Assembly: GCA_963823525.1 (NCBI GenBank)
Contig: CAWGLW010000006.1
Location: 310,001 to 374,000 of the forward strand
Origin: CAWGLW01 sp963823525
GTDB taxonomy: Bacteria; Pseudomonadota; Gammaproteobacteria; Steroidobacterales; Steroidobacteraceae
DNA length: 64,000 nucleotides
Reading direction: 5' to 3'
Under the pieces are notes generated by a model. That model saw only the letters and a program-made list of their open reading frames with translations. It did no database searches and had not been told where the DNA came from. Positions 24,162 to 32,591 of the stretch are shown piece by piece. The position numbers were made by a program, and so were the translations under genes. The stretch's first letter is position 1, and every line of letters begins with the position of its first letter.

Positions 24162-26405
24162 TCAGAAGGTACGACCGACCAGCAGGTAGAACGCTGTGTT
24201 GCCGGTCTCCGCGTGCCCGACCGCGAGGTAGATCGGCCCTACCGGGCTCTCCGCACCGGCAAACACACTGCCGGCCAGTGTCAGGTCGCCAAGATCGACA
24301 TCATCGCGCCGATCCCAGACGTTGCCGGCTTCGAGCGAGAATCCCAGGTAGGCCGGAAACTCGAAGACGCCGGTCCCGCCCTTGCTGATGCGCCGGTAGA
24401 ACAGCGTTCGAAAGAGTCCGTATTGCGTGCCGATGAAGGAGTCCTGGGGCAAACCCGATAACTCGAGGAAGCCACCCAGCGTGAACAGTTCCTGTGGCGA
24501 ATTGACCCGGTCATCCAGCGCCGTGCCGGCATCCAGCGTCAGGACGAGACTGTTGCGCAAATGGGTGCGTGCAAACTGCCAGGAGGCCTCGAAAATATCA
24601 GCATCGCTGCTCGCACCCAGCGCTTCGCGGTCAATCAGCCAGCTCGCGCGGAACGCCTGTCCGTGCTTCGGAAAGTACATGCTGTCCAGGCGGTCGTAAC
24701 CAAACTGCAGGTACGCTCCGCCGATGTCGAACTCCTCCTCCGGCAGCTGCGGATCGCCGATCATCACGCGCGAACTGCCGTTGCCGTAGCGGTAACCGAG
24801 GCGGATTTCACCCCAGTCGGACAACTCGGCACCCACGGTCAGTTCAACTTCGGTATCGCGCACCCGATAGCGAGCCACACGGTGCCCATCCTCCACGATC
24901 TGCAGGGTCTTCGTTTCGTAGCGGAACGCCGGTGCGATGAAGAAATCGCTGGTCAGCGACAGGGGCTGGAAGAATTCCGTATAGAAGCGCGGTTCCTCGC
25001 CCAGCTGCAGGTCAGTCAGCCACTCGGCGTCATACGAGTTCAACCCGGTCAGCAGCAGGCGCGCCGCGGCATTGCCCGTCGCGCCGCCCGCGTAGTCGGT
25101 CTGCAGACTCAGGCCCAGGCGCAGGAAATTCGGCCCCCACGACTTGCGGCGCAGGTCGATCTCCAGACCGCTTTCACCATCGTCCCGGACAATCCGGTAG
25201 TCGACCGACTCGAACCGGTCCAGGCCGTACTGTCGCTCGAGCTTTCGCTGCACCTTGACCGGGTTCAGCGGCTGCCCGGCGAGGCTGCCGAAAACCGCCT
25301 CGATCCGCTCCGCATCCGCCGCCGACCGCGGTCCGGCGCTTACGAACGCGACATCGATGTCCGGCTCCGACGGGCGGCTGCGCCTTGCCACGTAGGCAGC
25401 GTATTGCGCCTCACCGAGCGCCAGTCCAGCCAGTTGCGCCCTTTTGCGGGACACTGCCGTGCGCCCTTCTTCCATCACCATAGGGACACGCGAGAAATCC
25501 ATCGCCGTCATAGGTCCCAGGTCCGGTTCAATGACAATGTCCTGGTCCGTGAGCAGCGCACGTGATTCCAGCGTGCCCCTGCGCACCATGATGCCGAGCA
25601 TCTGGTTGGTCACGTCCAGCGGCGTTGCAAGGCTCTCGCGCTGCGCCAGCGGGAAACTCACGTCCACGACGATCGCGATGTCCACGCCCATCTCGCGTGC
25701 AAGCCGCACCGGAAGGTTATCGACGAGGCCACCGTCGACCAGCAATCGGCCGCCGATTTCGACCGGTGCGAGCACGCCCGGAGCTGACATGCTGGCGCGC
25801 AGAACGGTCGCCAGGTCGCCCGATCGCAGAACGGCCGGGTCGCCGGTCTCCAGGTCGGTCGCAAGCGCGCGAAACGGCGTCGGCAGCTTGTCGAAGTCCT
25901 GCACGTCCGCAACGCGCAGGGTCGCGCTGCGCAGTACCTGGGTGATCTTCTGCCCCTGCACGAGCCCGAGCGGCAGGACGACGCCTTCGTCCTGGCGCAG
26001 ACCCAGCGCCGTGCGCACCAGGTAGGTCCGGTCGTCTTGCTTGCGCCGATACACGAGGTCACGGCGCGGGGCGCGATCGCTGAACAAGTCACGCCATTTC
26101 AGCGAGCCAAGTATGTCGTGGATTTCCTCGCCACTGAGCCCGGCCGCATACAGACCACCGACCACGGCGCCCATGCTGGTTCCGGCCACCGCGTCAATCG
26201 GTATGCGCATTTCTTCCAGCGCCCGAATGACCCCGACATGGGCCGCGCCGCGCGCCCCGCCGCCACTGAGGACCAACCCGACGGTCGGCCGTTCGGCCGG
26301 TGGATCGCTGGCACCGGCCAGTGCCGGCCAAAGCAGGGCCAGGCTGAGAACAACCGCCAGCCGGCGCCCGGGGCGCCCGTCCGTCGATATGAATCGCAAG
26401 CACAT
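24162..26405 (-). CDS. Patatin-like phospholipase with POTRA and beta-barrel (PlpD type, type Vd secretion)
   Basis: 747 residues from ATG 26405 (GGAG 7 bp upstream). Signal peptide to about residue 33. Patatin domain (about 40-320): oxyanion loop GGGARG (48-53), nucleophile S77 in GTSMG, catalytic D224 in LLVDGGLVDN. One POTRA-like region follows (about 365-440, IDVAFVSAGPRS / LNPVKVQRKLERQYG), then a 16-strand Omp85-type barrel ending in the typical C-terminal phenylalanine (FYLLVGRTF). By family, the lipase is exported through its own barrel; the fate of the passenger is unknown. Divergent from a TonB-dependent receptor gene with 160 bp between the starts. Confidence 0.92.
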   Translation of the reverse strand: MCLRFISTDGRPGRRLAVVLSLALLWPALAGASDPPAERPTVGLVLSGGGARGAAHVGVIRALEEMRIPIDAVAGTSMGAVVGGLYAAGLSGEEIHDILGSLKWRDLFSDRAPRRDLVYRRKQDDRTYLVRTALGLRQDEGVVLPLGLVQGQKITQVLRSATLRVADVQDFDKLPTPFRALATDLETGDPAVLRSGDLATVLRASMSAPGVLAPVEIGGRLLVDGGLVDNLPVRLAREMGVDIAIVVDVSFPLAQRESLATPLDVTNQMLGIMVRRGTLESRALLTDQDIVIEPDLGPMTAMDFSRVPMVMEEGRTAVSRKRAQLAGLALGEAQYAAYVARRSRPSEPDIDVAFVSAGPRSAADAERIEAVFGSLAGQPLNPVKVQRKLERQYGLDRFESVDYRIVRDDGESGLEIDLRRKSWGPNFLRLGLSLQTDYAGGATGNAAARLLLTGLNSYDAEWLTDLQLGEEPRFYTEFFQPLSLTSDFFIAPAFRYETKTLQIVEDGHRVARYRVRDTEVELTVGAELSDWGEIRLGYRYGNGSSRVMIGDPQLPEEEFDIGGAYLQFGYDRLDSMYFPKHGQAFRASWLIDREALGASSDADIFEASWQFARTHLRNSLVLTLDAGTALDDRVNSPQELFTLGGFLELSGLPQDSFIGTQYGLFRTLFYRRISKGGTGVFEFPAYLGFSLEAGNVWDRRDDVDLGDLTLAGSVFAGAESPVGPIYLAVGHAETGNTAFYLLVGRTF

Positions 26406-26565
26406 TGCATCGCTCCGGGTCGAGTCGCTCGCGATACTAGCAAACGCTTTCGTTAATACTCCCCTGCGGCGCCGCGTTTGCGGATAATCAGCGCCCTGCC
26501 GCACCGCCCCGTATAAGATGAGATTTCGAAACCAGTTTGTTTTCCGGCACGAAGCCTCCAGCGCA

Positions 26566-28626
26566 ATGAAACGGATCCTCGCCAGCATCGTGCTGATCGT
26601 TGCGGCTTCGGCCGTGGCCGATGAGCCGCTCGAAGAATTGGTCGTGACGGCGACACGCGAGGATGAATCGGCGCTTCGCACGCCGCTCAGCATTGGCCGT
26701 GTCGGAGCCGAATCGATCAGCCTGGTCGCTTCGACGCACCCCATCGAGACACTGAATCGCGTTCCGGGGACGATGATGCAGCGCGGCAGCGGGCAGGAGA
26801 GCCTCACCGCGATTCGTTCGCCGGTCCTGACCGGACCGGGCGCCTGTGGCGCCTTTATGTATATGGAGAACAGCATTCCGATCCGTCCGGTCGGGTTCTG
26901 TAACGTCAATGAAATGTTCGAGATCAACACCGAGCAGGCCGCCGCGATCGAGGTTCTGCGCGGACCCGGCACGGCTTTGTATGGCTCCAATTCGATGCAC
27001 GGCACGATCAACGTGTTGCAGCCCTCGCCGGCCGCTTATCCGACGACCCGGATGACTGTGGACCTTGGGCCGGCCGACTACGCGCGGGGCCGGCTGGCAG
27101 CGGGGACATCCGGCACGCACTTTACCTCCGGAATCCAGGGTCTTTACACGCACGACGGTGGGTGGCGAGACGACTCAGGTTACTGGGAGAGCAAACTGAA
27201 CGCGAGCACGGTGCGCACGGGCGAAGGCACTCCCATGCGATTCGACCTCGCGGCGACGATCCTCGACCAGGACACGGCGGGATTTATACAAGGCAAAGAC
27301 GCCTACAAAGACGAAGACCTGATCACGACCAATCCGAATGCCGGAGCCTACCGTGAGGCGAACGCGGTGCGGCTGACCGGGCTGATCGAGCCGGCCCTTT
27401 CCGGGCCGGCGCGTCTCGAGCTGCGGCCTTACCTGCGAACGTCGCGAATGGAGTTCCTGCAGCATTTTCTGCTTGGGCAGCCGACCGAGCGCAATGGACA
27501 GGAAAGCGGCGGCCTGATGACGTCGGTGCATTGGGGCACCGGCAGCGACTGGCGGCTGACTGCCGGAGTGGACCTCGAGCTTGGCCATTCCTTCCTGCAG
27601 GAGGCGCAGGATGGCCCCACGACGGGAGGGCCGGATGCTGCCAACGGCATCCGCCCCGAAGGAAAACACTATGACTACACCGTTGACTCGGCGGTGGCTG
27701 CCGCCTATGCGCACGGCGAACGCCGGCTTGCGGAGCGCTGGCGGATCGAAGCGGGGTTGCGCGCCGAGTACGTGGACTATGACTACGACAACCGGATGAT
27801 CAGCGGGAACACCGACGAGAACGGTGTTCCCTGTGACTTCGGTGGCTGCCTTTACAACCGGCCATCCGATCGCAGCGACTCGTTTTTCAATGTCGCGCCC
27901 AAGCTCAGCGTCTCCTACGACCTGAGCGGGCAGGCGAGCGCCTACATCACCGCGGCCAGCGGATTTCGACCGCCGGAGATGACCGAGCTATACCGCCTGC
28001 AGCGCGCGCAGTCCGTCGCCGAACTCGATTCCGAGCAGTTGAATTCGCTGGAGCTCGGCCTGAAGGGCTCGTATCCGCGGCTTGTCTACTCGCTGGCTGC
28101 TTTCTACATGAACAAGGGCAACGTCATCCTCCGCGAATCCAATGGCTTCTTTGTCGACAATGGCAAAACAACGCACCGCGGCATCGAATACGAGTTCGCC
28201 TGGCGCGCTTTGCCCGCGCTGACGCTGACGGCCGGCGGTACGTACGCAAGGCACGAGTACGATTTCTCCCGGCAGATCTCCGGTGGCGAGTCCATCATCA
28301 ACGGTAACGACATGGACACTGCGCCACGGGACATTCACCGGGCCGCCGTGAACTGGGCACCGCGACCCGAGCTGCGTGCTGAAGCCGAGTGGAATCACGT
28401 CGGTTCGTACTGGCTCGATGCGAGCAACGAACACCGCTACGCCGGGCACGACCTGCTCAACCTGCGCGCCGCCTGGGGCTTTGCGCGCGGCTGGAGCCTG
28501 GGCGCACGTTTGAACAACGTATTTGATACGCGCTACGCCGACCGCGCCGATTTTGCTTTTGGTTCGTATCGATATTTTCCGGGCCGCGGCCGTACGCTGT
28601 TCGTCGACCTGAGCTGGCAGCGTTGA
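26566..28626 (+). CDS. TonB-dependent outer-membrane receptor
   Basis: 686 residues from ATG 26566, placed by the signal peptide MKRILASIVLIVAASAVADE; an in-frame ATG at 26518 would add 16 residues. A TonB box follows at once (EELVVTATRED). The plug domain has IETLNRVPGTMMQRGSGQES and AAIEVLRGPGTALYGSNSMH. The barrel ends with NVFDTRYADRADF and the C-terminal strand TLFVDLSWQR. One plug loop contains a cysteine pair (GPGACGAF ... GFCNVNE) and an extracellular loop another (VPCDFGGCLY). Substrate not deducible. TonB/ExbBD-type genes lie a few kb downstream but on the other strand. Confidence 0.93.
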   Translation: MKRILASIVLIVAASAVADEPLEELVVTATREDESALRTPLSIGRVGAESISLVASTHPIETLNRVPGTMMQRGSGQESLTAIRSPVLTGPGACGAFMYMENSIPIRPVGFCNVNEMFEINTEQAAAIEVLRGPGTALYGSNSMHGTINVLQPSPAAYPTTRMTVDLGPADYARGRLAAGTSGTHFTSGIQGLYTHDGGWRDDSGYWESKLNASTVRTGEGTPMRFDLAATILDQDTAGFIQGKDAYKDEDLITTNPNAGAYREANAVRLTGLIEPALSGPARLELRPYLRTSRMEFLQHFLLGQPTERNGQESGGLMTSVHWGTGSDWRLTAGVDLELGHSFLQEAQDGPTTGGPDAANGIRPEGKHYDYTVDSAVAAAYAHGERRLAERWRIEAGLRAEYVDYDYDNRMISGNTDENGVPCDFGGCLYNRPSDRSDSFFNVAPKLSVSYDLSGQASAYITAASGFRPPEMTELYRLQRAQSVAELDSEQLNSLELGLKGSYPRLVYSLAAFYMNKGNVILRESNGFFVDNGKTTHRGIEYEFAWRALPALTLTAGGTYARHEYDFSRQISGGESIINGNDMDTAPRDIHRAAVNWAPRPELRAEAEWNHVGSYWLDASNEHRYAGHDLLNLRAAWGFARGWSLGARLNNVFDTRYADRADFAFGSYRYFPGRGRTLFVDLSWQR

Positions 28627-28725
28627 AGCGCGACATGCGGGTGCTGCGTGAGTACTCGCCCTCAGGTGCCGTGCCGAAGCCCGGGCCGGCGCCAGGTATC
28701 ATGCCGATCACTGGAGGAACTCGAG

Positions 28726-29385
28726 ATGACTGACAAGCTTCAGGAATACCGTGGAATGACGGTCGTCGTGCGCTTCGATTCGGGCAAATGCATACACTCG
28801 CGAAACTGCGTTCTCGGACACCCGGGCGTGTTCGCGCCCAATGTCGACGGCCCCTGGATCCGACCGGACGAGGCGCCCGCCGGCGATATCGTGCACATCG
28901 TCACCTCCTGTCCGTCGGGCGCTCTGACCTTTGAACGGCTGGACGGTGGTGCCGAAGAAGCGCCACCGCGGGTCAATACCCTCCACTTGCGCGAGAACGG
29001 CCCGCTGGCACTGCATGCCGATGCGACTGTCGACGGACAGCCGGCGCTGCGGGCTACGTTGTGCCGTTGCGGCGCTTCGAAGAACAAGCCGTATTGCGAT
29101 GGCAGCCATGTCGAGGCCGGCTTTTTGGCCAGCGGCGAAGCGGCTGGCAAGGTCTCCCCTGCGCTGACCGAGGCGGCCGGTAAGTTGGCAGTCACGTCCT
29201 TGCTGGACGGCCCACTGCATGCCGGCGGTCCGATGGAGATCTGCACCGGCACGGGGCACGTCGTGGAGCGAACGACTCAGGCCTGGCTGTGTCGCTGCGG
29301 CTCGTCCAAAAACAAGCCGTACTGCGACGGCACACACAAGAAGATTGGATTTCGGGCCGAAGGAGAAGCGCCGACACGGAAGTAA
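28726..29385 (+). CDS. Iron-sulfur protein: Fer4_19-type domain plus two CDGSH domains
   Basis: 219 residues from ATG 28726, with GGAGG 8 bp upstream. Residues 1-75 form a mono-cluster ferredoxin-like domain with KCIHSRNC and VTSCPSGALTF. Two CDGSH [2Fe-2S] motifs follow: CRCGASKNKPYCDGSH (113-128) and CRCGSSKNKPYCDGTH (189-204), each with three Cys and one His. The protein may carry three clusters and serve in cytoplasmic electron transfer or cluster handling; no partner is adjacent. Converges on the TonB-like operon. Confidence 0.92.
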   Translation: MTDKLQEYRGMTVVVRFDSGKCIHSRNCVLGHPGVFAPNVDGPWIRPDEAPAGDIVHIVTSCPSGALTFERLDGGAEEAPPRVNTLHLRENGPLALHADATVDGQPALRATLCRCGASKNKPYCDGSHVEAGFLASGEAAGKVSPALTEAAGKLAVTSLLDGPLHAGGPMEICTGTGHVVERTTQAWLCRCGSSKNKPYCDGTHKKIGFRAEGEAPTRK

Positions 29386-29389
29386 CCAC

Positions 29390-29443
29390 GCGGTCTGCAC
29401 GCGGCCTCGCCGAGCCCGGCGACCGTGCCTGCCCGCAGACCGC
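29390..29443. terminator. Nested hairpin between convergent genes
   Basis: GCGGTCTGC (29390-29398) pairs with GCAGACCGC (29435-29443). The intervening 36 nt contain a second small stem, TCGCC/GGCGA. It sits between the CDGSH gene and the end of the long minus-strand operon and could end transcripts from both sides, but no T-run accompanies it. Confidence 0.4.
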
Positions 29444-29465
29444 AAGCGCGGCCCCGCGGGGATCC

Positions 29466-30419
29466 TCAGGCCGGAAAGAATTCGATCGGCTTGGTCGTTG
29501 TCATCGGCGCGACGTCCTTAGCCTCAAACCGGAACATTTTTACGCGCGAGACGAGTTTGCGCTCGAGGTCCGGGTCGCCCAGCTCGCTGCTGATCACCCG
29601 ACAGGCGGTGACGGCACCGGCCGGCGAGATCGTCACTTCGAGCACGACCTTACCCTGCAATTCCGGGTTGTCACGCAGCGCCCGGCTGTAGAGGGCGTAG
29701 ATCGCCGACTTGTTGCGATCGAACACCAGCTCGACTTCCTCGCGGGTACGCGAAGCCTTGCTGCTGCTGCCGCTGCGGCGAACCTCGGCCGCGGGCGCCG
29801 ACGAAGCCTGCGGCGCGACCTTGGCGGTTGAATGTCCCTTGAGTTCTTTGCCACCGCCGCCGAAGCCACTGCTCGAGGCAGCGACCGCAATACCACCACT
29901 GCCTTCACCCACGCGAGCGGTAAGCAGCGCCCGATCGACCCGTGCCTTCTCGCCGGCGGCGCTGTTAGCGGCCTGCGGACTCGACCTGGTCTCAACGTCG
30001 AGGTCACGCAGGTCCGCGAGCTGATCCGCCAGCGCAAGCAGACCCGATGCCGCAGCGGTCTCCCGCGCATCCGGCCTGGGTTGTTCTTTGACCACTGGCT
30101 TTGGCTTCGGCTTCGGGAGCGGCGCCGGTTCGGCAATGACCGGCTTGACCACGGGCTCCGGCTTGACCGTCTCTTCCGGTTTGGGCAAAGGCGGCGGCGG
30201 TGGCTTTTCGGGCTGCTTGAGAATGAACTCGACAATCCGCTCCGGAACCGCCGGTGCCATCGCCGGCGTTGGCGCGTGATAGGGCAGCAGAGGAATGATC
30301 ACGCCGAAAGCAATGAACAGGCCCAGGACGGCACCCAGCACGCGCCGCAGACGCCGCTGTTCCGCCTCTGACGGTGTCCAGGGCAGTTCGTAAACTCGGT
30401 AGTAAGGGATGACGCTCAC
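29466..30419 (-). CDS. TonB-like energy transducer with AgmX/PglI C-terminal domain
   Basis: 317 residues. A short cytoplasmic N-terminus with YYRVYELPWTPSEAEQRRL, one membrane helix (about 26-47, VLGAVLGLFIAFGVIIPLLP), a periplasmic Pro/Lys-rich spacer (EKPPPPPLPKPEE, PLPKPKPKPVV) and a C-terminal domain with FDRNKSAIYALYSRALRDNP, GKVVLEVTISPAGAVTACRV and FRFEAKDVAPMTTTKPIEF. That domain is the AgmX/PglI-type tail first named in Myxococcus gliding proteins. Last gene of a nine-gene operon, 9 bp after an ExbD gene. It probably links the ExbB/ExbD motor to outer-membrane or TPR partners. Confidence 0.9.
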   Translation of the reverse strand: MSVIPYYRVYELPWTPSEAEQRRLRRVLGAVLGLFIAFGVIIPLLPYHAPTPAMAPAVPERIVEFILKQPEKPPPPPLPKPEETVKPEPVVKPVIAEPAPLPKPKPKPVVKEQPRPDARETAAASGLLALADQLADLRDLDVETRSSPQAANSAAGEKARVDRALLTARVGEGSGGIAVAASSSGFGGGGKELKGHSTAKVAPQASSAPAAEVRRSGSSSKASRTREEVELVFDRNKSAIYALYSRALRDNPELQGKVVLEVTISPAGAVTACRVISSELGDPDLERKLVSRVKMFRFEAKDVAPMTTTKPIEFFPA

Positions 30420-30428
30420 TGTATGTCC

Positions 30429-30938
30429 TCAGGCACCCGTGAGACCGGCATAGACCTGCTCGCGCTCGACCACCGCCAGGGATACTTTCGAATAGTCTGC
30501 CGCCGAACAGCTGGCGACGATCTTCCGCAGCACGGCGTAGGGCAGCGACTTCTCGGCCATCACGGTGACCTCTCGAGCCGTCGGCGCACCGGGAATCAGG
30601 TTGTCCGCCTGCTGCCCGAGCGCTGCACGCAGCGACTCGATGACCGGTTCGGCCTGCGAACCGACGTCCGCTACCGTGACGACGGCATTGCCGTTGAGGT
30701 AGAGCATGTCCCGGGTCACCGTGATCACGGTGGTCTCACGGGGCTTATCGTCCGAAATCGACTGCGGTATCGTGATGTTCTGAGCGTTCGGCAGAATTTC
30801 CGTGTCGGCTGAGTGCACGAGAAGATAAACGACCATGATCATCAGCATGTCGATCATGGGAATCAGTGTCAGCGAACCGTGCGCTCGCCCGCCCTTCTTG
30901 CCCGGCCGGCCACGGCGCTGCAATCCGGTGCGAATCAT
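30429..30938 (-). CDS. exbD: ExbD/TolR-type biopolymer transport protein (second copy)
   Basis: 169 residues. A basic N-terminus (RGRPGKKGGRAHGS) precedes a single membrane helix LTLIPMIDMLMIMVVYLLVH that keeps the proton-path aspartate (MIDML). The periplasmic part shows the TolR/ExbD fold with REVTVMAEKSLPYAVLRKIV near the C-terminus, here shortened and without the usual DG..P ending. Start overlaps the stop of the other exbD by 4 bp. Together with ExbB it should form a proton-driven motor. Confidence 0.92.
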   Translation of the reverse strand: MIRTGLQRRGRPGKKGGRAHGSLTLIPMIDMLMIMVVYLLVHSADTEILPNAQNITIPQSISDDKPRETTVITVTRDMLYLNGNAVVTVADVGSQAEPVIESLRAALGQQADNLIPGAPTAREVTVMAEKSLPYAVLRKIVASCSAADYSKVSLAVVEREQVYAGLTGA

Positions 30939-31444
30939 TTCGGCGCATCTCCGAGTGCAATCTGCGGAAACATTTCAGTGCGTACAATCCGACCGTCCTC
31001 CGCTCTCTGGCGAAGGCGCACCGCGTCCATGACCTGCACGATCGTGTCGTAATCGACGTCATCGGCCACCAGCAGGGTCGCATTCGTCTTTTCCGGGAAT
31101 CGGGCTTTGACGTCCGCAAGGTAGGCAGACAGTTGCTCGAGGTCCTGGCCGCTTCCGGTCAGCGGCATGGCCTGCAGCACCCCGACATTGCGATCGGCCA
31201 CCTCGAGACCTTCCCGGCGCAGGATCACTTCGAGCTCCAGTGTCGGCGCCACCTGGCTGTCGCTGGTACCCGGCCCTGGAAGATTGACCTCGAGGATGCT
31301 GGTGCGCGAATACACCGCCGTGAAAATAAGGAAGAACGTGAGGATCACCATCACGTCGAGCATGGGCACGATGGTGAGGTCTCCCCGGCCGCGATAACGC
31401 GCGTGATTGCGCAGCAACCGGCCCGCGAGTTTCGACGACTTCAT
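30935..31444 (-). CDS. exbD: ExbD/TolR-type biopolymer transport protein (first copy)
   Basis: 169 residues. Membrane helix LTIVPMLDVMVILTFFLIFT with the essential Asp in PMLDVM; periplasmic segment ILEVNLPGPGTSDSQVAPTL; C-terminal part with RFPEKTNATLLVADDVDYDT, in which VADDVDYDT corresponds to the ExbD A-D-x-x-V-xY motif. 4-bp overlaps on both sides (with exbB and with the second exbD). The two ExbD paralogues share only the general pattern and are not a recent duplication. Confidence 0.93.
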   Translation of the reverse strand: MKSSKLAGRLLRNHARYRGRGDLTIVPMLDVMVILTFFLIFTAVYSRTSILEVNLPGPGTSDSQVAPTLELEVILRREGLEVADRNVGVLQAMPLTGSGQDLEQLSAYLADVKARFPEKTNATLLVADDVDYDTIVQVMDAVRLRQRAEDGRIVRTEMFPQIALGDAPK

Positions 31445-32151
31445 GCGCGACGTGCCTGGCTCAACTGCTGATCATCCCGTGCGGCAGCCGCGCGCGCAGA
31501 ACCCGCCTGCGGTGCCTGTTGCCGTCGCTCGGTGATGCTGTTGAGGAACTTGATCGATGCCACTTCGAGACTGTCGACGAGTTCCGTCGTCTTGGTCTCG
31601 AGGTACATGTGGCTCAACAGCAGGCTGATCGCAAGACCAAGTCCAAGTGCCGTGTTGTTCATGGCCACCGAGATACTGGCTGACAGAAGGCTCGCCTTTT
31701 CGGAAGGATTGACGTTGGCAACGGCGGCAAACGCGTGGATCAGGCCGATCACGGTGCCGAGCAGGCCCATGAGCATGCCCACGTTGGCGAGTGAGGCCAG
31801 GTAGTGGGTGCGCTTCTCGAGCCGGGGGATGACTTCAATCAGGCTCTCTTCCATGACCTTCTCGATGTCCTCGCGCCGATTCGCGGTCGGCATCCGCGAG
31901 ATGCCGTAACGCATGATCGTCGAGAGGGCCGAATCATTCTTTTCGGCCACCTGCATCGCGCGGCGATAATCACCGGCCTGGATCAACGGCGCGAGTTCAG
32001 CCCACAGGCGCCGATTACCTCGGGTGACCCGGAACAGGAAAATGGACCGCTCGATCGCGACCGCAATGCCAACGGCAAAGACGCCGGCGATCGGGTACAG
32101 GAACGGCCCGCCGTCCTTGAAGAAGTTGATGATGATGTCGGTGGCGCTCAT
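31441..32151 (-). CDS. exbB: MotA/TolQ/ExbB proton channel protein
   Basis: 236 residues. Three membrane helices: FLYPIAGVFAVGIAVAIERS near the N-terminus, then LMGLLGTVIGLIHAFAAV and AMNNTALGLGLAISLLLSHM. The last two carry the conserved TolQ/ExbB pore residues (GLLGTVIG and the NNTALGL polar stretch). A cytoplasmic loop lies between helix 1 and 2, and the C-terminus is a Gln/Ala-rich tail. It heads the motor part of the operon (ExbB-ExbD-ExbD-TonB-like). Confidence 0.95.
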   Translation of the reverse strand: MSATDIIINFFKDGGPFLYPIAGVFAVGIAVAIERSIFLFRVTRGNRRLWAELAPLIQAGDYRRAMQVAEKNDSALSTIMRYGISRMPTANRREDIEKVMEESLIEVIPRLEKRTHYLASLANVGMLMGLLGTVIGLIHAFAAVANVNPSEKASLLSASISVAMNNTALGLGLAISLLLSHMYLETKTTELVDSLEVASIKFLNSITERRQQAPQAGSARAAAARDDQQLSQARRA

Positions 32152-32591
32152 GGAATGGATGCTCCGGGGCTGCTGGTTAGGTTGGCCGACCTGGAGTCGC
32201 TTGACTCTGCTGACGGCTGTGCGTCGTTGCCGGCAGCGTCACTTTGCGACGTCAGGTCACGAAAATATGTGATCTCGCGCCGAAATTCGGCCGGATCCAG
32301 GGGTGAAAGCAGTTCCTCGATGAGGCTGCCCATGGGCCGGTCGGGCCCGGAGGGCGGCTCGGACGCCTTCCATGGCACGATGCTCATGACTTTTGGCAAT
32401 TCACGATTGCCGGTGATCGCTGTGCTGTCGAGTTGCAGGCGGTCCATCGCACCGCGCTCCGCGACGCGCTTTGAAGCGGGCGCCGGCTGCGGCGCAGCAG
32501 CCACGGTGGCGACGCCCGCGGCCGGGTCGCCGTACGCTGCGCAGGACGCCGCGAGCATCAGCAGGGCTGCCACGGAGTATTTGAATCTCAC
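32148..32591 (-). CDS. Small exported protein of unknown function in the TPR/ExbBD operon
   Basis: 147 residues. Signal peptide about 1-21 (YSVAALLMLAASCAAYG; a cysteine in AASCAAYG does not form a clear lipobox). The mature part is largely disordered in composition, with a central KVMSIVPWKASEPPSG and PMGSLIEELLSPLDPAEFRR, and a Ser/Ala-rich tail. 4-bp overlaps with the large TPR gene before it and exbB after it place it inside the operon. No family recognised; it could be a linker or small subunit of the envelope machine. Confidence 0.75.
   Translation of the reverse strand: MRFKYSVAALLMLAASCAAYGDPAAGVATVAAAPQPAPASKRVAERGAMDRLQLDSTAITGNRELPKVMSIVPWKASEPPSGPDRPMGSLIEELLSPLDPAEFRREITYFRDLTSQSDAAGNDAQPSAESSDSRSANLTSSPGASIP

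Noticed and set aside
24561..25565. 334-codon plus-strand open frame over the patatin/barrel gene
   Set aside because: Antisense shadow; the minus strand carries GGGARG, GTSMG and DGG motifs plus a barrel.
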